Of a stretch of 64,000 bases of DNA, positions 1 to 14,143 are shown one piece after another. Position 1 is the first letter of the stretch; each line of letters begins with the position of its first letter. Source of the stretch: Agelaius tricolor (taxonomy: Eukaryota; Chordata; Aves; Passeriformes; Icteridae); contig JALJCS010000029.1 of NCBI GenBank assembly GCA_023055355.1, forward strand, positions 1,302,001 through 1,366,000, read 5' to 3'. A model generated the notes under the pieces. The model was not told the DNA's origin. It saw only the letters and a program-made list of their open reading frames with translations, and searched no databases. The position numbers and the translations under genes were made by a program.

Positions 1-3000
1 TAAATAATAAAAGAAAATGAATTTATGACTTGGGAAGGTCTATAAATCTCTCATCTCCTGAGTGTCAAAACAAAGAGAACCAAGGAGTTGAGTTCATTTT
101 GCTGAAGGAGCAGGCAGTCTCCAGACAGGAATAAGTGATCCCTGAGTGAAGTAAGGAAAACAAAAGAAGCATGGAAACGTTGAGAATTAGTTGAACCACA
201 CACAGTTTCTTTAGTGGGGAGGCCGTTACATAGACTTTTTCCACCACAGATCCCAAAAAGCAAAGATTTTCCAACAATACCAATTCCATGGATCTCAGCT
301 AGACTTTACCACCTCATCCAGAGCATGAGAGACCTGGTACAATCCAGGAACTCAATGTGGCCCAGGAGCCAAGTGCTTAAAGACAGCAGCCAGGTACCCA
401 GTGTGTGCTGCAGGACACATGACATACCCTCAGTTAGAGTGGGACTTTGCCTTATGGCTGCCAGACCTGCCAAAAGTTGATCAGAGAGAAAACCTGACCC
501 TTGTACAAGGGCTCTGTTCCTCTGCTGAGCTTCCTCAGGCAGCACATGGATCTGCAGCACCTAACTTGTCCATTAGGAGCACCACTGAGGGCAGGAAAGC
601 AATTCTTGCAGTCAGGTGAGACCTTATTTAATCTATTTTTGATGACATCAAATTTAAACCTTCTCTGCTCCCTCTATACCAGGCTTAGGCACTGAGAAGT
701 TCCCCAGACATGGGAGACTCTTATTAACTATTAGAAGGCATCGGGTTCTTCCCAAGACCAACACTGTGCTCCACCAAGCACCCTGATACAGACATAAAGG
801 CAAGAGGAAAGGAAAGAACAGCAAAAGGCTGTGCATATACCAGAAAAATTCACATTCTCTCAGGAACAAGTGCTTAGGAGAGGGTTGAGGGCAATTGCCA
901 GGTCTCTCAGACTTCCTTGATCCAGCCATTTCCAAGGTGCCTGGCCCACTAAGCACACTCATGAACACTTCAATCCCAAGTTTAAAAAATGACCTGGGTG
1001 ATGTTTCTGCTATGCAGCATGGTGGGAACAGATCCCTCCGCTATCTCCGGAATGGGAAGCAGCAGAGCCATGCCCGGGGATGGCTGCTCCTGAGCCAATT
1101 ATAGCCTGGGCAGAGGTGGGCTAATGAGGCTGCGATCACAGCGCTGACAGCTTGGCACTTCCCAGCTGTGAGTCCATGTATTTGCATGGAGCAGCCCTTG
1201 GAACACACTGGCACACACGGTCCTTCAGAGCTGAAGTCCAGGCATGGCAACAAAGCCTCCCTAAGCTGCCCCTGAGCAAGGCAATTGAGCCTAGAGGTGG
1301 TACCAAGGTATGGAATTAGATGTTTTTAGCATCCCTCGCAAACAAAACTTAGCCAGAAAAGTGCAGACAAGTAATTTGTCAGAATCCCTTTTTATCAACT
1401 AGTTCAGGCACTGATTCTCTTCTCATCCTTTTCAGTCTTTAGGAAAGACAACCCTCAGATACTCTTCTAGATTTCCTATACCTCTCTTAGTATTGGAAGA
1501 GCTGGAAAACTTGCAGATAATCCTCTGAGCCTTTGCAAGGGCCATAGCTCAGCTCTGTAAGCAGATTTTTCTGTGACTATTACATATTAAATGGGAATCC
1601 TGGAACTGGGAGTGTTTGAAAATGCTCTTTGTTGCCATTCTTCCTCTCCAGCACCTCAAAGCTCAGTGACAGACTTAGCCTTGTTTGGGGAGAGGAGAAT
1701 TGTCTGCGGTTTGGTTTCTTTTTCTACTTGCTCTCTTTCTTTGGATATGTGTGGAAAATGGTGGTAGCTAAGCTAGACCTAAAGTCTCTGCACAAGAGCA
1801 GAGGTGAAGGGCACTTCTGGGACATTTTAAGAGCTTCCAAAAATAGTCTTAAGACTCAGCCAAAATGCAGAGAGACAAAATTTCCATAGGAATTGTGTCA
1901 TGGAAGCTACTGGAAGGCAGAGCAATCAACCCAGAAATCTTAAGTGCAGAACTGGAACACGAACAGACACTGCTGACACACTAAAATAGCACCAGTGAGG
2001 TTCCTTGGAGTAAAGTTTAACTGCTCCCTCAACCAAAGACTGCAGGTACATTAACACTACATTCTTTTGCTACTTCAATGAACCCTACTAATCTGACAAG
2101 GACCATGAGTCTTGCAAACATTAAATACAACTCAGCAACACAGCAAAAAAAGTAGCAAATGGCTTCTCTTCATTGTGGAAAAATCCAGACCTAACTGATA
2201 TCCATGGCAAAATACCCATCAGCTTCAGTGGAGCCAGGATTTCACACGCATGTGCCCACAGAAAGAAAACAGACGACAAAACAAAACAAAGGAAGTTAGT
2301 GCAACTAATTTTAGCACAGGGAAAATGATCCTTTTTTTAGGCATTCTTACTGAAAGCCAGTTCTTCAGGAGTCTACACCTCTGTATGAGCCGAGTGAGAA
2401 TGGGAGAAAAAATTGGCATCTAATCAAATGTCAATATTTTACCTCAGATTTTCAGGTGGGCTCAACCAGGAGTCGTGTTTAACCTTCCCTAAGAGAACAG
2501 TCCCTTTTCCCTTCAATCACTCTTTTTGGGGGGATCAGGTTTTTAGCTAAATCTGTTGCAAACAAAATCACTGATGTTGGTGGAGGTTGACTTAAAAGAT
2601 GCTCCTCCCAAAGCATCTCCCACTCTGCAAATCCTAGTACAACTTCCCAGGGATGACTGGAGCTGGACACAACTCCAGCTTCTGCTCCCTGGGGTCTGGG
2701 ACACTTGAGCTGTGGCTGAGTTCAGCCCAATTTCAAAGCCACAGGGGAAATTTTCTCAACTCTGTAGGATCCAGATTTTCTGTTTTAAGTCTGTCTCCAT
2801 TAGCAATTTATCAACACATTGCTGTATTTCTTCTCAATAATAACAGCAATTAGTAAATTTGAATGATGCAAGGCGTGCATGCTGCTGGCCTCCACAAAAA
2901 CCAACAGAAAAATAACTAATCCTTACTTATTAATGACATTTGATATTCATATCATACTTTTTTGTGTGTTTAAGGCCCTGCACACACTAAGTAATTGGCC

Positions 3001-5214
3001 TTGGACAGCTGAGAAGCCTGAGAGCCCCCCTGAACAAGACTTGTCTCACTCCCTGCTGCCACAGGCACCTTGCCTTGGACAGGGCTGGATGTGGGACAAT
3101 TATCCATCCTAAAAACACAATCCAAAACTAACCTAGAGCAGCAGTGTCTCCAGGGATGCCAGGTCCCTGAAGGATGGCACCAGGGATCCTCTGGCAGGGC
3201 TGGCGATCACCATTCTGACAAACTGGCTTTGTTCAGGGCCATTGGGAGGGAGGAGATGGTAATGCACCTTTTGAAGCTAGAGTGGAAAGGCCTGGCTGTG
3301 CTGTCCTGGGGCAATCACTGGGATATCCTGGGATAACAATGCTCAGCCACTGAGTTTATTCCCAAATGCTGGAAAGACACAAGCCAGCAGCACCTGGTGC
3401 TAAAGGCTGCTGTCCCTGCACAGAGCAGCCTTTCTTCCAGGCTGTCAGTCAAGCAGAGGAGTGTGCCAGGACCTTGTCAGATCCTCAGTGAGGAGGAAAA
3501 TTTATATATAAGGAAGATTTATTTTGTTTTAAAGAAGCATTTAAAGAATCTATTTGGCCAGCACTCAAGAAATCCTTTGTGGCAAAAGTAATGGCACTGT
3601 GGCTTCATTAGCGGAGAACGAATCAGAACACACACCATGTCTGTACTTTGAATTATTCTGTTTCACATACTCAAATGACACCTGCCTTTCGGATGGGGGA
3701 CCCCCTTGACTCAAACCTGCCCCCTCCAGCCAACCTGAGCATGGCTCAGAGAGGTGCTCTAAGGCTACACAAAAGGGTCTCTGTCTGGGATTCCCCATCT
3801 TTAGCTGATGAGTCCTTTAAATCCTTCTCAGTGGGAAAGGAGGTGCTCTGAACACAAGCAGATCTGCCTTAATATTTATTGGATACGTGGGCCCAAGGCC
3901 ATTGTGACTTCGAACAGCTCCCAAGGGAAGGCAGGCTTGGAAGTGAACCTCCATTCCAGACTCTTATTGCTTGGACTCAGAGGGAGTTCTAAGTCTGGGC
4001 TACATCAATCCCAGCACATCTCCATAAACAACAACACTCAGTGCAGGGAAATTCCGGGATACAATCTGCCAGCTCCCTGCCCAAATCTGCACCAAGGGGT
4101 GCCTGCACTTTGGGTCCACTAAGCCAACTTCAGCCTGAAACTCTTTTATTTTGAACTGAGTCATGTTAAATACTTCAGTCAAGAGTTCTCTCCATCACTG
4201 AGGAGAAGGCTCAGCACTAGAACTCATCATCCACTGACCCAGACTTCACAAGTGAAGCAGCCAAAGGATGAGAGAATGGAACAGCTCTAAGGGGTGGATT
4301 TACAGGAAGTATCTGGTCTTGACTATTGGGGATGGAGGGGGAACACAGCACCAGAACTCTCAGGGTGTCTCAGCTTAAGTTGCAACAATTTACCAATGAC
4401 AGACATGACCAGACATCATGGGACACTGGGAGAGGCCAAATCGATTCCTCTGTCCAGGTGGTGTCACTGGTCAAGGAATAAGATTTGGACTTTGATGGTG
4501 AAACAGCTCATCCTAGCTGAGAGGGTGGAGTTTGATAAAAGGATAAGTCCTGTCCTGTGCTTTGTTCTGCTCCCCAAGCATCCCTCCCTGGCCACTGCCC
4601 AAGTTTTGAGTCTATATGGCCCTTGGGCCAACACATTATGGCCATTCTTACATCCTCACACATCCGAAAAATGATTCTGCCTTCTCTGAGGATTTCACAG
4701 TTTCTAGCCAAGATCAAACACACAATGCCATGGACACATAAATCAATCAGTCCCCCACTTCCTGCTCTGTAATTATTATCACAGCATCCATAAGCAAACA
4801 CCAGCCTTCGTCAGCTGACAGGCTGTGCACACAAAAGCACTCTTCAGGTTTCTCAAGCCCACCCTTGTGTGAGATCCAGCAGAAAGCTGGCCATAAATAT
4901 CACTACCTCTTCCTGTCCCAAGGCTCTAAAACACACTGCTGAGAGTGACACATGGAAAGAAAGAGAGTGCAATTGTTTCTCAACACCAGACTGTGTAAAT
5001 TTTGCCTGATGGACCCTTTGGAAAACACTTTTTCCTTCTCAGAATAGTGGATCAGTGTTTAAAATACACATCCAGCTCTTTTCCTACCCGCTGAAATGAA
5101 AGGGGGACTTCAACAAGTGCCAGTGTTAACCTGAAATGGATCTGTCACATCTTGGCAAAGCTTTTCCCTCTTATAGTTCTGGCTTATAATCTCAAGGGTT
5201 GCTTTATTAATAAT

Positions 5215-5340
5215 TTTGCCCTCATCAGGACACATTTAGGAGAGTGCTTGGTCTCACTGAGCTGGATATATGATTCTTTTGCCCCCATCAGGACACATTT
5301 AGGAGAGAGCTTGGTCTGTCTGAGCTGCATACATGATTCT
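5215..5340. repeat. Diverged 63-bp tandem duplication (2 copies)
   Basis: Two head-to-tail copies of about 63 bp (5215-5277 and 5278-5340) share the core ATCAGGACACATTTAGGAGA, at 5224 and 5287. They differ by several substitutions, so the duplication is not recent. The period is 21 codons and a short plus-strand frame runs through both copies, but it has no family resemblance or splice context. Confidence 0.85.
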
Positions 5341-6484
5341 TTAATTTTGCATCTGCCCTAATACAGAGAAAACCCATCTCTGTTTCCTCTATGGACAAAA
5401 ATAAACTCTGTGGCTAATTTGGCTGAACAGCTGCACAAACAATGCATTTAGAAGGATGCAAATGATACACGAGCAAGTTTTGTTCACAGCCGGCCTGTCC
5501 TTTGTGGTTGACAATTAGATCAGTGGTCTTAACCCATCTCTGGTGGCTGGGGTAAGGAGGAGAGACATGCACAGGGAACAAAGCTGAGGATAATGGACAT
5601 CCCAGCGTTATTCCAGGAAGCTGAAACCCTGCTAACAGAATCTAGAGCACCCTGGAAGAGGATTTCCTCCAAACCTGATCTTTTTGTTTGAGTAAGCTGA
5701 CTATGTCACAGCTTCCATAAGCAGAGGGCATGGCTATTTTTATCCTCTTCACATCAAGTAACAGCACACCCATGTCACCTTACAGATCCAATCTTAACTG
5801 AAAGAGAATGAATTTAGGACAACTAAGCTTTCACATTTTGGATGGGGGGAAATACACAGCTGGATTTCCAGGTTACAGAAACTTTTCACTGCCAATGATT
5901 CTACAGCATAAAAATCAATCATAAAAATCCTGGCAACTTCATTCCTGAAGCAGCTTCCTTGACTTCAGGACTCTCTGTATTACATAAAGTCAGTCATGAG
6001 CTGAAGATGTTGCAAAAACCATCAGTCATGGTTCCATCTCCACCTCTGCCTGCAGACATGAGTGTCCATATGGACATGAGGAGGTGGATGCTCCCACCAG
6101 TAATACCCCAGTCTCCCAGCAAGCTGATTGATGGGAGCCAAGACCCATTGTGTTCATTCCAAGGTCAGTGGCATATTGGGGTTTTTCAGCTGAAACAAAA
6201 ATCAAGTTTCCCTCTTACAGAAATTAATCTAATCTCAAAAAATAAGATGAAATGTCTCAAGGATGGGCAGTCCCCAAATGGACACATACAGAATAAGCAG
6301 TTCCATGAGAAAAATGTCAGCCTCAGAGTTGCAAAGTGCTTTGGAGGGATGAAAGCAGGTATGTGCCAGAAAAGCGATGATAAGGTTTTCCTGGCATCCA
6401 TACCACAGCCCTGACAGAAGGATGTGCCAGAGATTCCAGCTGGTGAGCTCCAGCTGTTGTGACCTCCACCTGCTCAGAGCAGCT

Positions 6485-6628
6485 GAGGCTGCCCCATCCC
6501 TGGAAGTGGCCAAAGCTGGGCTGGATGGGGTTGGGAGCAAGGTGGGATAGTGGAAGGTGTCCCTGCCCATGGCTGGAACTGGATGAGATTCCAACCCAAA
6601 CCATTCTGGCATTCCATGATCTGATGAT
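6485..6628 (+). mobile_element. CR1 LINE 3'-end fragment
   Basis: The sequence follows the sense 3' end of avian CR1: a 'GCCCCATCCCTGGAAGTG' segment, then 'CTGGATGGGG', 'AGTGGAAGGTGTCCCTGCCC', then 'GATTCCAACCCAAACCATTCT', ending in a decayed ATTCTATG-like tail near 6610-6628. It is strongly 5'-truncated and carries small deletions relative to the usual consensus. It is a dead relic inside the BARX2 intron. Confidence 0.85.
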
Positions 6629-7344
6629 CTCCAAATGCAAGCCCTCACTCATGTCCAACATTCATCTGTGTGATTTTTTCTGTTCTGATAGGAAGAAACA
6701 CTGTTTTCACATCTCCAGACAAATTTAGATTACACGTCAGGTGGAGATAAGGCCCTAATTAATCATAATGGATGGAATTAGGTTTCTACAGTGCTCAAAT
6801 TCAGCCTTAATTGTGAACAAATGCCCTTATGTGCAGAAATGTTAGAAGGATAACTGTTGCAAACAGCTTCAATCCAGAACTACAAACATGCCCCTGGAAA
6901 TGTTCTGATTTAGGGATTGAGGTGGGAAATTTAGGGATCCAAATGGAAAACCCTCCCTCAATCTAAGATTTGAAATCAAACCTTTGGTTATCACCCGCCA
7001 TCACTCATGGATTCTCCTCCGAGTTTCCTACAGCCCCTGTCACCGGGAAACGTGGCGCTGCTGAGTTCCACAGGGATGCTGGGGATTCATAATCTCATTC
7101 CAATGCCAGTTACAAAATAGGCAAAAAACAACACAGCCCTTTCTTCCCTTCATGTGTAGGTGGGTGTATAATTCCCACTAGCATAAGAAGCAGCTCCAGG
7201 CTAATGGGGTATTGTCACATTCCCACCAACTTTACTCTGTCCCATAAAAGAACCAAACAAACCAAGTTCTGTTCACTTGGATGTAGATTTTGGGGAAAGA
7301 GGACGTCAGCCACAATATCTCCATTCCTGGCATTGCCTTAATGG

Positions 7345-7430
7345 TCAGTCTCAGCCAACTCCCTGAATCCCACTGGACTTCTGTTTTCCCCACATGCAAA
7401 ACGAGGGCAATAACACCAACCACACCAGTG
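7345..7430 (+). mobile_element. MIR-like SINE relic
   Basis: The segment 'TTTTCCCCACATGCAAAACG' followed by 'AGGGCAATAAC' resembles the MIR 3' region (usual form: cagtttccccatctgtaaaatgagggtaataa). The upstream part is poorly conserved. MIRs predate the bird-mammal split and survive in birds mostly as short decayed or exapted pieces. The assignment is by eye. Confidence 0.4.
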
Positions 7431-10400
7431 ATATGGCCTGGAAAGGACTCAACAGCAGCCATGAGAGGAGGCAGAGGTGTTGCTATCTCCCAGCTTGCTG
7501 CAGACATTTTGCATTAATGCATTGCATGAGTGCTGTGTCAAGAACTCTCTTTTGTGTCACACGATTATGAAATTCCTTAATGTGCCATTAATATGTATGT
7601 TAATTTTGAAGCAATGCATGTGTCCTGTTCTTGTGCAAGCAGTAATGTTTCCAGGGGAACTCCTCCAATAAGACGCACGGATACAGCGTGTGGCTTTCCC
7701 AACAAAAATAGCTTTTTTAAGCTAAATTTTAAAAAAGTTCTTTTTACCCAAGAAAGACATTCTGCCTGGGATCAGCCATCCCTGCCAATTTTAACATGAT
7801 GCTGATCTAAATAATTCTGCAGGGAATATTTTATGCATCTCCCAAATCTCACCACTACCAGACTCTGATTTGGCTGTGCTGGGATGAAACACATATTAGA
7901 GTTGGCATTTCCACATGCAGACAGACAAAATCTTTACACTGACAGTGTTTTCACTAAGCTCTGAAATAGGGGCTGTATCCCACCTGGAATGTTATTAAGC
8001 TGTCCAGAGAATTTAGGCAATTATTGACATTTACTGCTCTCTGATGAAAACACCCAACACTGCTGACCCATCATGGGAATTGGTATGCTCTGCTCAGCAA
8101 TGGTGTGATAGTTCTGAGGGAGCTTTTAAATTCTGAGACTCAAAAGAGCCTTTAATTCACATTTGGTGAACCTCATATGAAAAACTGTTTCAATTTTAAT
8201 TTTTTTTAATCCCATTTTTCCTCTCTATTGAAGTATTGATGCGTTGCCTACAGCTGTCCCTGTTTCCATCCCAGGAGATCTGATGGGAAGGAGATCCAAG
8301 GGCTTTCATTTTATGTAGAGCTTCTGAAAGATTTGCTTGGACCCTGCATCCCGTTTCACTGCCTTGAAACAGATTTTCTCCAATTAATCAAAAAGTACTT
8401 TTAAAAGTCTTTTTCCACCTTACTTAAAGCCATTCTACAGAAGTTAAAGACTTGACATTAGATGGATGCAATGCTGAATCCATATGGATATAAATATATA
8501 GTTGGTTAATAAAAAGGTGAGTTCTGTGTCCACTCTGTGTATTCCAACCACCACACTCTACCATCACATCCTTTACACACACAAAATGACAAAGTAGAGG
8601 GAAAAGTGCAATCAAAACTGCAGCAAAATCAGAAACTTATAATCTGATACAAAAATTGGCTCAAATAACAGAATATTTCAAATTATTTTAGTCCTTTACT
8701 AAAAATAAATTTAAGAAAACAAAGTTTAAGGCACTTGAATAGCTTGCCCCTTCAAATGCATAAAGTTTCAGAATGACAACACATTCCTACTTGTTTCCAA
8801 TTCGGAGGGAGCAAAGTAAGAATCATGAAAGAAAAAGAAAAACCTCTTATGAAAAAATAATTTTATGAGTTGTCTTCTCACACATTAAAAGGAGGCAAAG
8901 GAAAGGCAAATTTAAATTATTTTCTCCTCTCTGTGGGTCACCTTTCATTAAATTGCTGAGAATGAAACATACTCCCACCAGGACGTTAACATCTCATTTT
9001 CAGTGCTGCTGGGGTGAGAAGCCTGAATAAAAATAAATGGCTTCTCCAATGAGACACATCATCCATCGTCAGCATGTAAAACACAGTCATTAATCACAGC
9101 ACAACCTGCTTATTATGGGCATTCAAGAACTGGCAATACAAATGCTTATAAAACAGGGGCTCCTTTCACAATTGCCTGCCCTTGTCTCTCAATAGTTTAG
9201 AGGATTAACCCTTTTGCAGTGAGGGATAGGCAAACTGGTTTTGCTTAATTCCAAACCAACCTGACATCATGGGTTCAAAAGTTCGACTTGAACATTCTCA
9301 GGTGCAGTTTGTGTGGGGGAACAAAGAGCTCAGGGAAGATAAGGGAAGGAATATAGCAAAAGAGCAAATTGAAGAACCCTACAGGGCATGGACTGAGTGT
9401 AAAAATCCAGTAAGAGACAAAGGATGGATAAAAAATGGTGATGAAAGAGTTGAAACTCTTGCAAAGTAATAAACACGGTTTTGTCTTAACACCTCTCTTA
9501 AAGTGATTTATGGGGAAGTCTCTTCCTTCCTACAGAATTCCCTCTGTTGGGAAAAAACAACAGGATTTTACTTGTACTTAATTAATACTCATGAAGAACA
9601 CAGTTAAACATACACAGTCCCCACAGACCATATGACTTTGGGCTTCTCTTGCATTTCTCAGCAAAGGAATTTAAAATGCTAATGTGTAAAGGACCACCAT
9701 TTTTCTTTAAAAAACAGGAAGCCTGAGGAATTCAGCGGGCTCCATGTCACATATGAATTCAAGGACAAAGCCAAGTACGGATGGCCCAAGCACAAAGCGC
9801 TGCCTGCAAAGCTCTCAGCTCTTCCCTGGGCTCTGCAAAACCCAGCTCCACTCAGTTATCCCTGCTCCCAACACAGCATGTCCCAAGCTGCCAGCTAAAT
9901 GAATGCTCAGAAAATGGTCATTTATTTGCAGTCTGATGCAATTCCTTTTCTTTTTCTACACACCCAAAACTTCTATTGACTCCAAGGAGAAAATAAGTGG
10001 GGACACAAGGAAAATTCAGAGGTCTTGAGAAAAGCAGTATTTGGACATCCATGCAGCAGGCAAAAGTACCTAAGCCCCACTATTTACTGATAGCTGTAAC
10101 AAGTGAAAACACCCCAATGAAGAAAATTCTTGTGGAGAAAAACTAGATGAGGTGTGTATTTGAATCTTCTCCTGAGGTGTAAACTGGCCCCAGGTTAACC
10201 AGAGTTGATAATTTGTCAAACACTTCAGTTTGTCATCAACTGGACAAATATTTCCAGTGTTGGTATCAGTTACTGGAGGCAAATGACCCATGACTGGCTT
10301 TGGGGAAAACAAACATTTTGAGAAGACAAATTAACAGTCCACTGTATTTTAAATTACACTAAAGCTACATACCAGGTACTGGAAATGAACACTTAACTTT

Positions 10401-10571
10401 CTTCTGGGTGGATTTTTCAGTTAATTAACATTGCAGCAATGGGTGGTGGCAGCAATTCCATTATCATTTACTCCATATGTAAGAAATACTTAGCAAATGC
10501 TTCATAGGCATGACTGGTTCAGAGTAGAGTGGGATACATCCCAGCAAATCATCAGCAAGGAGTTAAAATCA

Positions 10572-10655
10572 AAAAATATCTTGAGTTAAAAGAGACTCAC
10601 AAGGATCATTGAGTTCAACTCCCAGCCCTGCACAGGGCAAAATCACACCTGAAGT
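10572..10655 (-). mobile_element. CR1 fragment (antisense to the + strand)
   Basis: On the plus strand, 'CACAAGGATCATTGAGTTCA' followed by 'ACTCCCAGCCCTGCACAGGG' matches the complement of a CR1 3' end (usual form: cccacaaggatcatcgagtccaactcctggccctgcacagg). Similarity fades after about 10655. It is heavily truncated. Confidence 0.8.
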
Positions 10656-13600
10656 ACTCAGAAATTCAGCATTGGCTCTACTTCCTAGAAGTAGAACTGT
10701 CAGGAGTTTTCCCAAGGTATTTCTTCTAAAGGAAAGGTTTTCTTCAACTGAAGTCACCATCAAGACACTGTGATGAATGAAAGGCTTCTCAGTATCCTTC
10801 ACTGCCAAAAGAATTTTCTATCCTGTAATCTACTACAGGAAAGCATCACTTTTGTTTTGTGGGTGGAAGCTCAGAGATAAAAACCACAAGCAGGTGAGAG
10901 CTTTATTGATGGGTTTGCATTTCCAAAGGAACCCCCAAAGGTGAGTTTGTTGCTGAGCCAAGGCTGTGCTGAGCAGTGTCTGTGAGGTGGGAACAGCAAT
11001 GCTCAGGTTTTAAAAAGCTGCCAACTGATTTTAATGCATTTTTGCAAGTTGTATCATGATTAATTGTGCTAATGCTGAAAAGGGAGAAATAGGTCACAGA
11101 AATCAGCTTTTTCAAACATATTAAAGCTACAGAGTCACTAGTTGCCATCAAAGTGTCTCGTTGCTCTCCTGGCAGTGGTTTTGCTCTGTGACAGGGAAGA
11201 GAAGGAACAGTATTTTTCCTATTTTTCCATGGTTGAGTATGTGCCACAGAAGTCCTGTACTAAGGTTTATCACAGTTCTGTCCTTTTTTCCTGATTAAAA
11301 CTGCTGGTTGAGTATAATTTTTCCCTTCTCTGAAGGCCAAATTTCTATTTCATAGTTGCCAACTCAGTAGAATGTGACAGTGGGAGCTATTAATTGATCC
11401 TGCTATTAATAGAAAGCATGGAAAACAGAAAGGACAAAACAATTACAAAAACTGTGCGAGCACAAAAGAAAAGGAAATTATTTGCCAAACTGAGTTTTCC
11501 AGACCAAAGCCCAGTCCATGGAGCCAAGCACACAGCAGTAAGACACTCCAGCACTCCCATGCGTGCTGGGCATATGCAGTCAAACCATCTTTTCCATTTC
11601 CACACATGTCCAGCACCTCCATCCTCCACAAAGAACCTCTCACAGAGCCAAAGCAATGTCATGCCATGAAAACCAGGATCAGGCCCTATCTTTAATTTTA
11701 GCACAACCGCTACAAAGACCAAGAGACCAAGCCAGATCAATCCCACACCTGCAGACTTGGCATGGGCTGGGAGATCATCTGTGCAGAGATGAATTTAGCT
11801 CACCCAGAGATGGGAATGATCCCAGTGCACAGACATTCCCTGCTGTCTGCACAGCTTGCCATAACCCAAGGTTTTGATGGGATGGCACTTGGGAGCTCTG
11901 ACCTCCCAAGACAGGCAGACAAATGCAAGCCAGGAAACCTTACATCTGCAACTCAGAGCTGCTCCCTGGCTCTGCTGGAAAATGGACAGGGAAGAAAATT
12001 TCGGATGATAAATGAAAAGAATCAATCCTGAATGTATTAAAAATGCATAAGTTGTCTTAAAGGAACCATGTGAATTACAATTTAAAAGATAATAATGATT
12101 TAAAAGATAATCTGCCCAATTTTGTGAAAACACTGCCATACTTGAACTCATTTCTAAATCCTCTATTTTATCATGTAGATTATTTCTTTTTAAATCATAT
12201 TTTGGATGGTGTACTTTGTTCAGCTGAGAAACAGATTAATACCTATAACCATTCCAGCTTTGGAATTTGGGATCAGCTCATGTAAAAGTTTCATTAATTT
12301 ATGAGCTGGTACTTACACAAGTAAGCTCTCTAAATCTTGACAATTAGATGAAAAAGCAGTGGGATTTCTACAATCTCCTTTCAGTCTTCTTTGCTGCCTC
12401 TTCTGATGCAATCACTTCAGCAGCAAGTCTGTGATGGACAAATTCATTTACAGCACCAATGGCTGGGACATCTCTTCACAACAGACAGGTGCTCTGGGGA
12501 TTAGGCACCAGCCAAAGAGATCTCTGTCCCAGCCACAAGAAAAAGGCTTTTAATAGGGCTGTACAAATAAAATAAAATCAGTCGGGATTTCATAAATGCT
12601 TTTGTTTTAATGTAATTTAAATACTGAACTACCTTACAGTATTGTGCTTTCAAATGTTTACAGTTAAGACATAATTGAATTTGACTCATTCTGGCCCTGA
12701 TCCAGCTACGATTTAATTGACTTCAGTGGGAGTTGGACTGGGCTCTAAGTAATTTTAACTAAAGTAATCCATCAATTGTTCCTCACCCACTTCATCAAAC
12801 TCCTTCCTATCATTTATGATTGCTCTGTAATTTATTGCAACAAGGTGAAACCAACACTTTTAACTTCTGGCATGGCTTCCTGACCCTCAGTGGAGAATTT
12901 CACCATATGCAGCCACCTAAACCAGACCTGTTCGAGGAAAGCCAAGAGCTCAATACAGCTGAGCCCCAAACCTCCTGGTACTCTACACAGAAACCTCCAA
13001 ATATCAGCTCCTCCATGGCTTAGTCACCACAGCAACAAAATAAACTGTTAGCAAAGCTGTCAAGAGGAGGCTTGGAACAAAACAGGCAGAAGGGTGAAGT
13101 GAAATGCGTTCACAAACACTCACAAATTTTTTTTTGGCCAAACAATCCCATTTGCTTCAGTCTTCTCATCATTTTTTTCTATCAATGATTACATTACTGT
13201 TTTCTATTTCTTTTCATATTTTTCCTCTTTGAGCCACAGGATGAAACACCATCCAGAGCACTAGGCCTTCCATAAGGCATATCATGTTATGTGCAACATA
13301 CATAATTAAATACCACTACTGCTAATTTCATTTCAAAGATGACAGGTTAATCTGTCATAGAATACCCTGTTTAAGTAACCAGAAACATATAAGGCACATT
13401 TCTCTATCTTCTAAAAGAAAAGGACATGTTTTTATTAAGGCTTCAATCCTTCTGTGCTTACACAACACAGCTCTGGTTTTTAATGGATCAACATAACCAG
13501 CTCTGTGTTGGATGTGGCAATAGGCACCTGCACACTCAAAGGTACAGGAATTGTTGCTTCAACCTTAATTCTCAAGATGTCTATTAGAATTAAATTCAGA

Positions 13601-14109
13601 TGAAATTCAATCCCTGTAAGGTGAAATAAATCCCAGTCTGGAAAAAAAAAAACCAAAAACAAACAACTCACTGGCAGGAAACACAGCCATTAACTGCTCT
13701 GTGACTTGCAAAATAACCATTAAAAGAAATATCCAAAGGCAAATGGTGGCCAAGTATTTAAAGATGACTGACTGATTACATGGAAAACTCTTATTCTGAT
13801 GAAAATCCAAAAAATGAATAGTAAGGTTATCCAAAATACAGGCCAAATATAAATACTTCCAATTCAACCCCTTCTCTGCAAGTCGTCCCATTGAAGTCAG
13901 ACAATGAACTACATGAATAGAAACCACTGGCATGTAAAAAAATTTACAAGACAAGACCTGAACATACACATCCAAACACATTAGGGTCACTGAAAGGTTG
14001 TTGCTAGGAGAAGAAGACCATATATTTGCAAATTTTCTGTTATCACATCTCCAAAGGGAATTGTAATTTTGTTGCATGGGAAGTTCTGGAAAATTGTTTT
14101 TTTCCTTTC

Positions 14110-14113
<4 letters not shown>

Positions 14114-14141
<28 letters not shown>
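14114..14141. repeat. A28 homopolymer
   Basis: This is an uninterrupted run of 28 adenines followed by A-rich sequence to about 14185. No retroposed sequence with a target-site duplication is recognisable upstream, so it is listed only as a simple repeat. Length polymorphism or sequencing error is likely. Confidence 0.95.

Positions 14142-14143
<2 letters not shown>

Noticed and set aside
9269..9469. Possible tRNA-like B-box (GGTTCAAAAGTTCGACT) and small frame
   Set aside because: No matching A-box, acceptor stem or cloverleaf. The frame is short and unremarkable.
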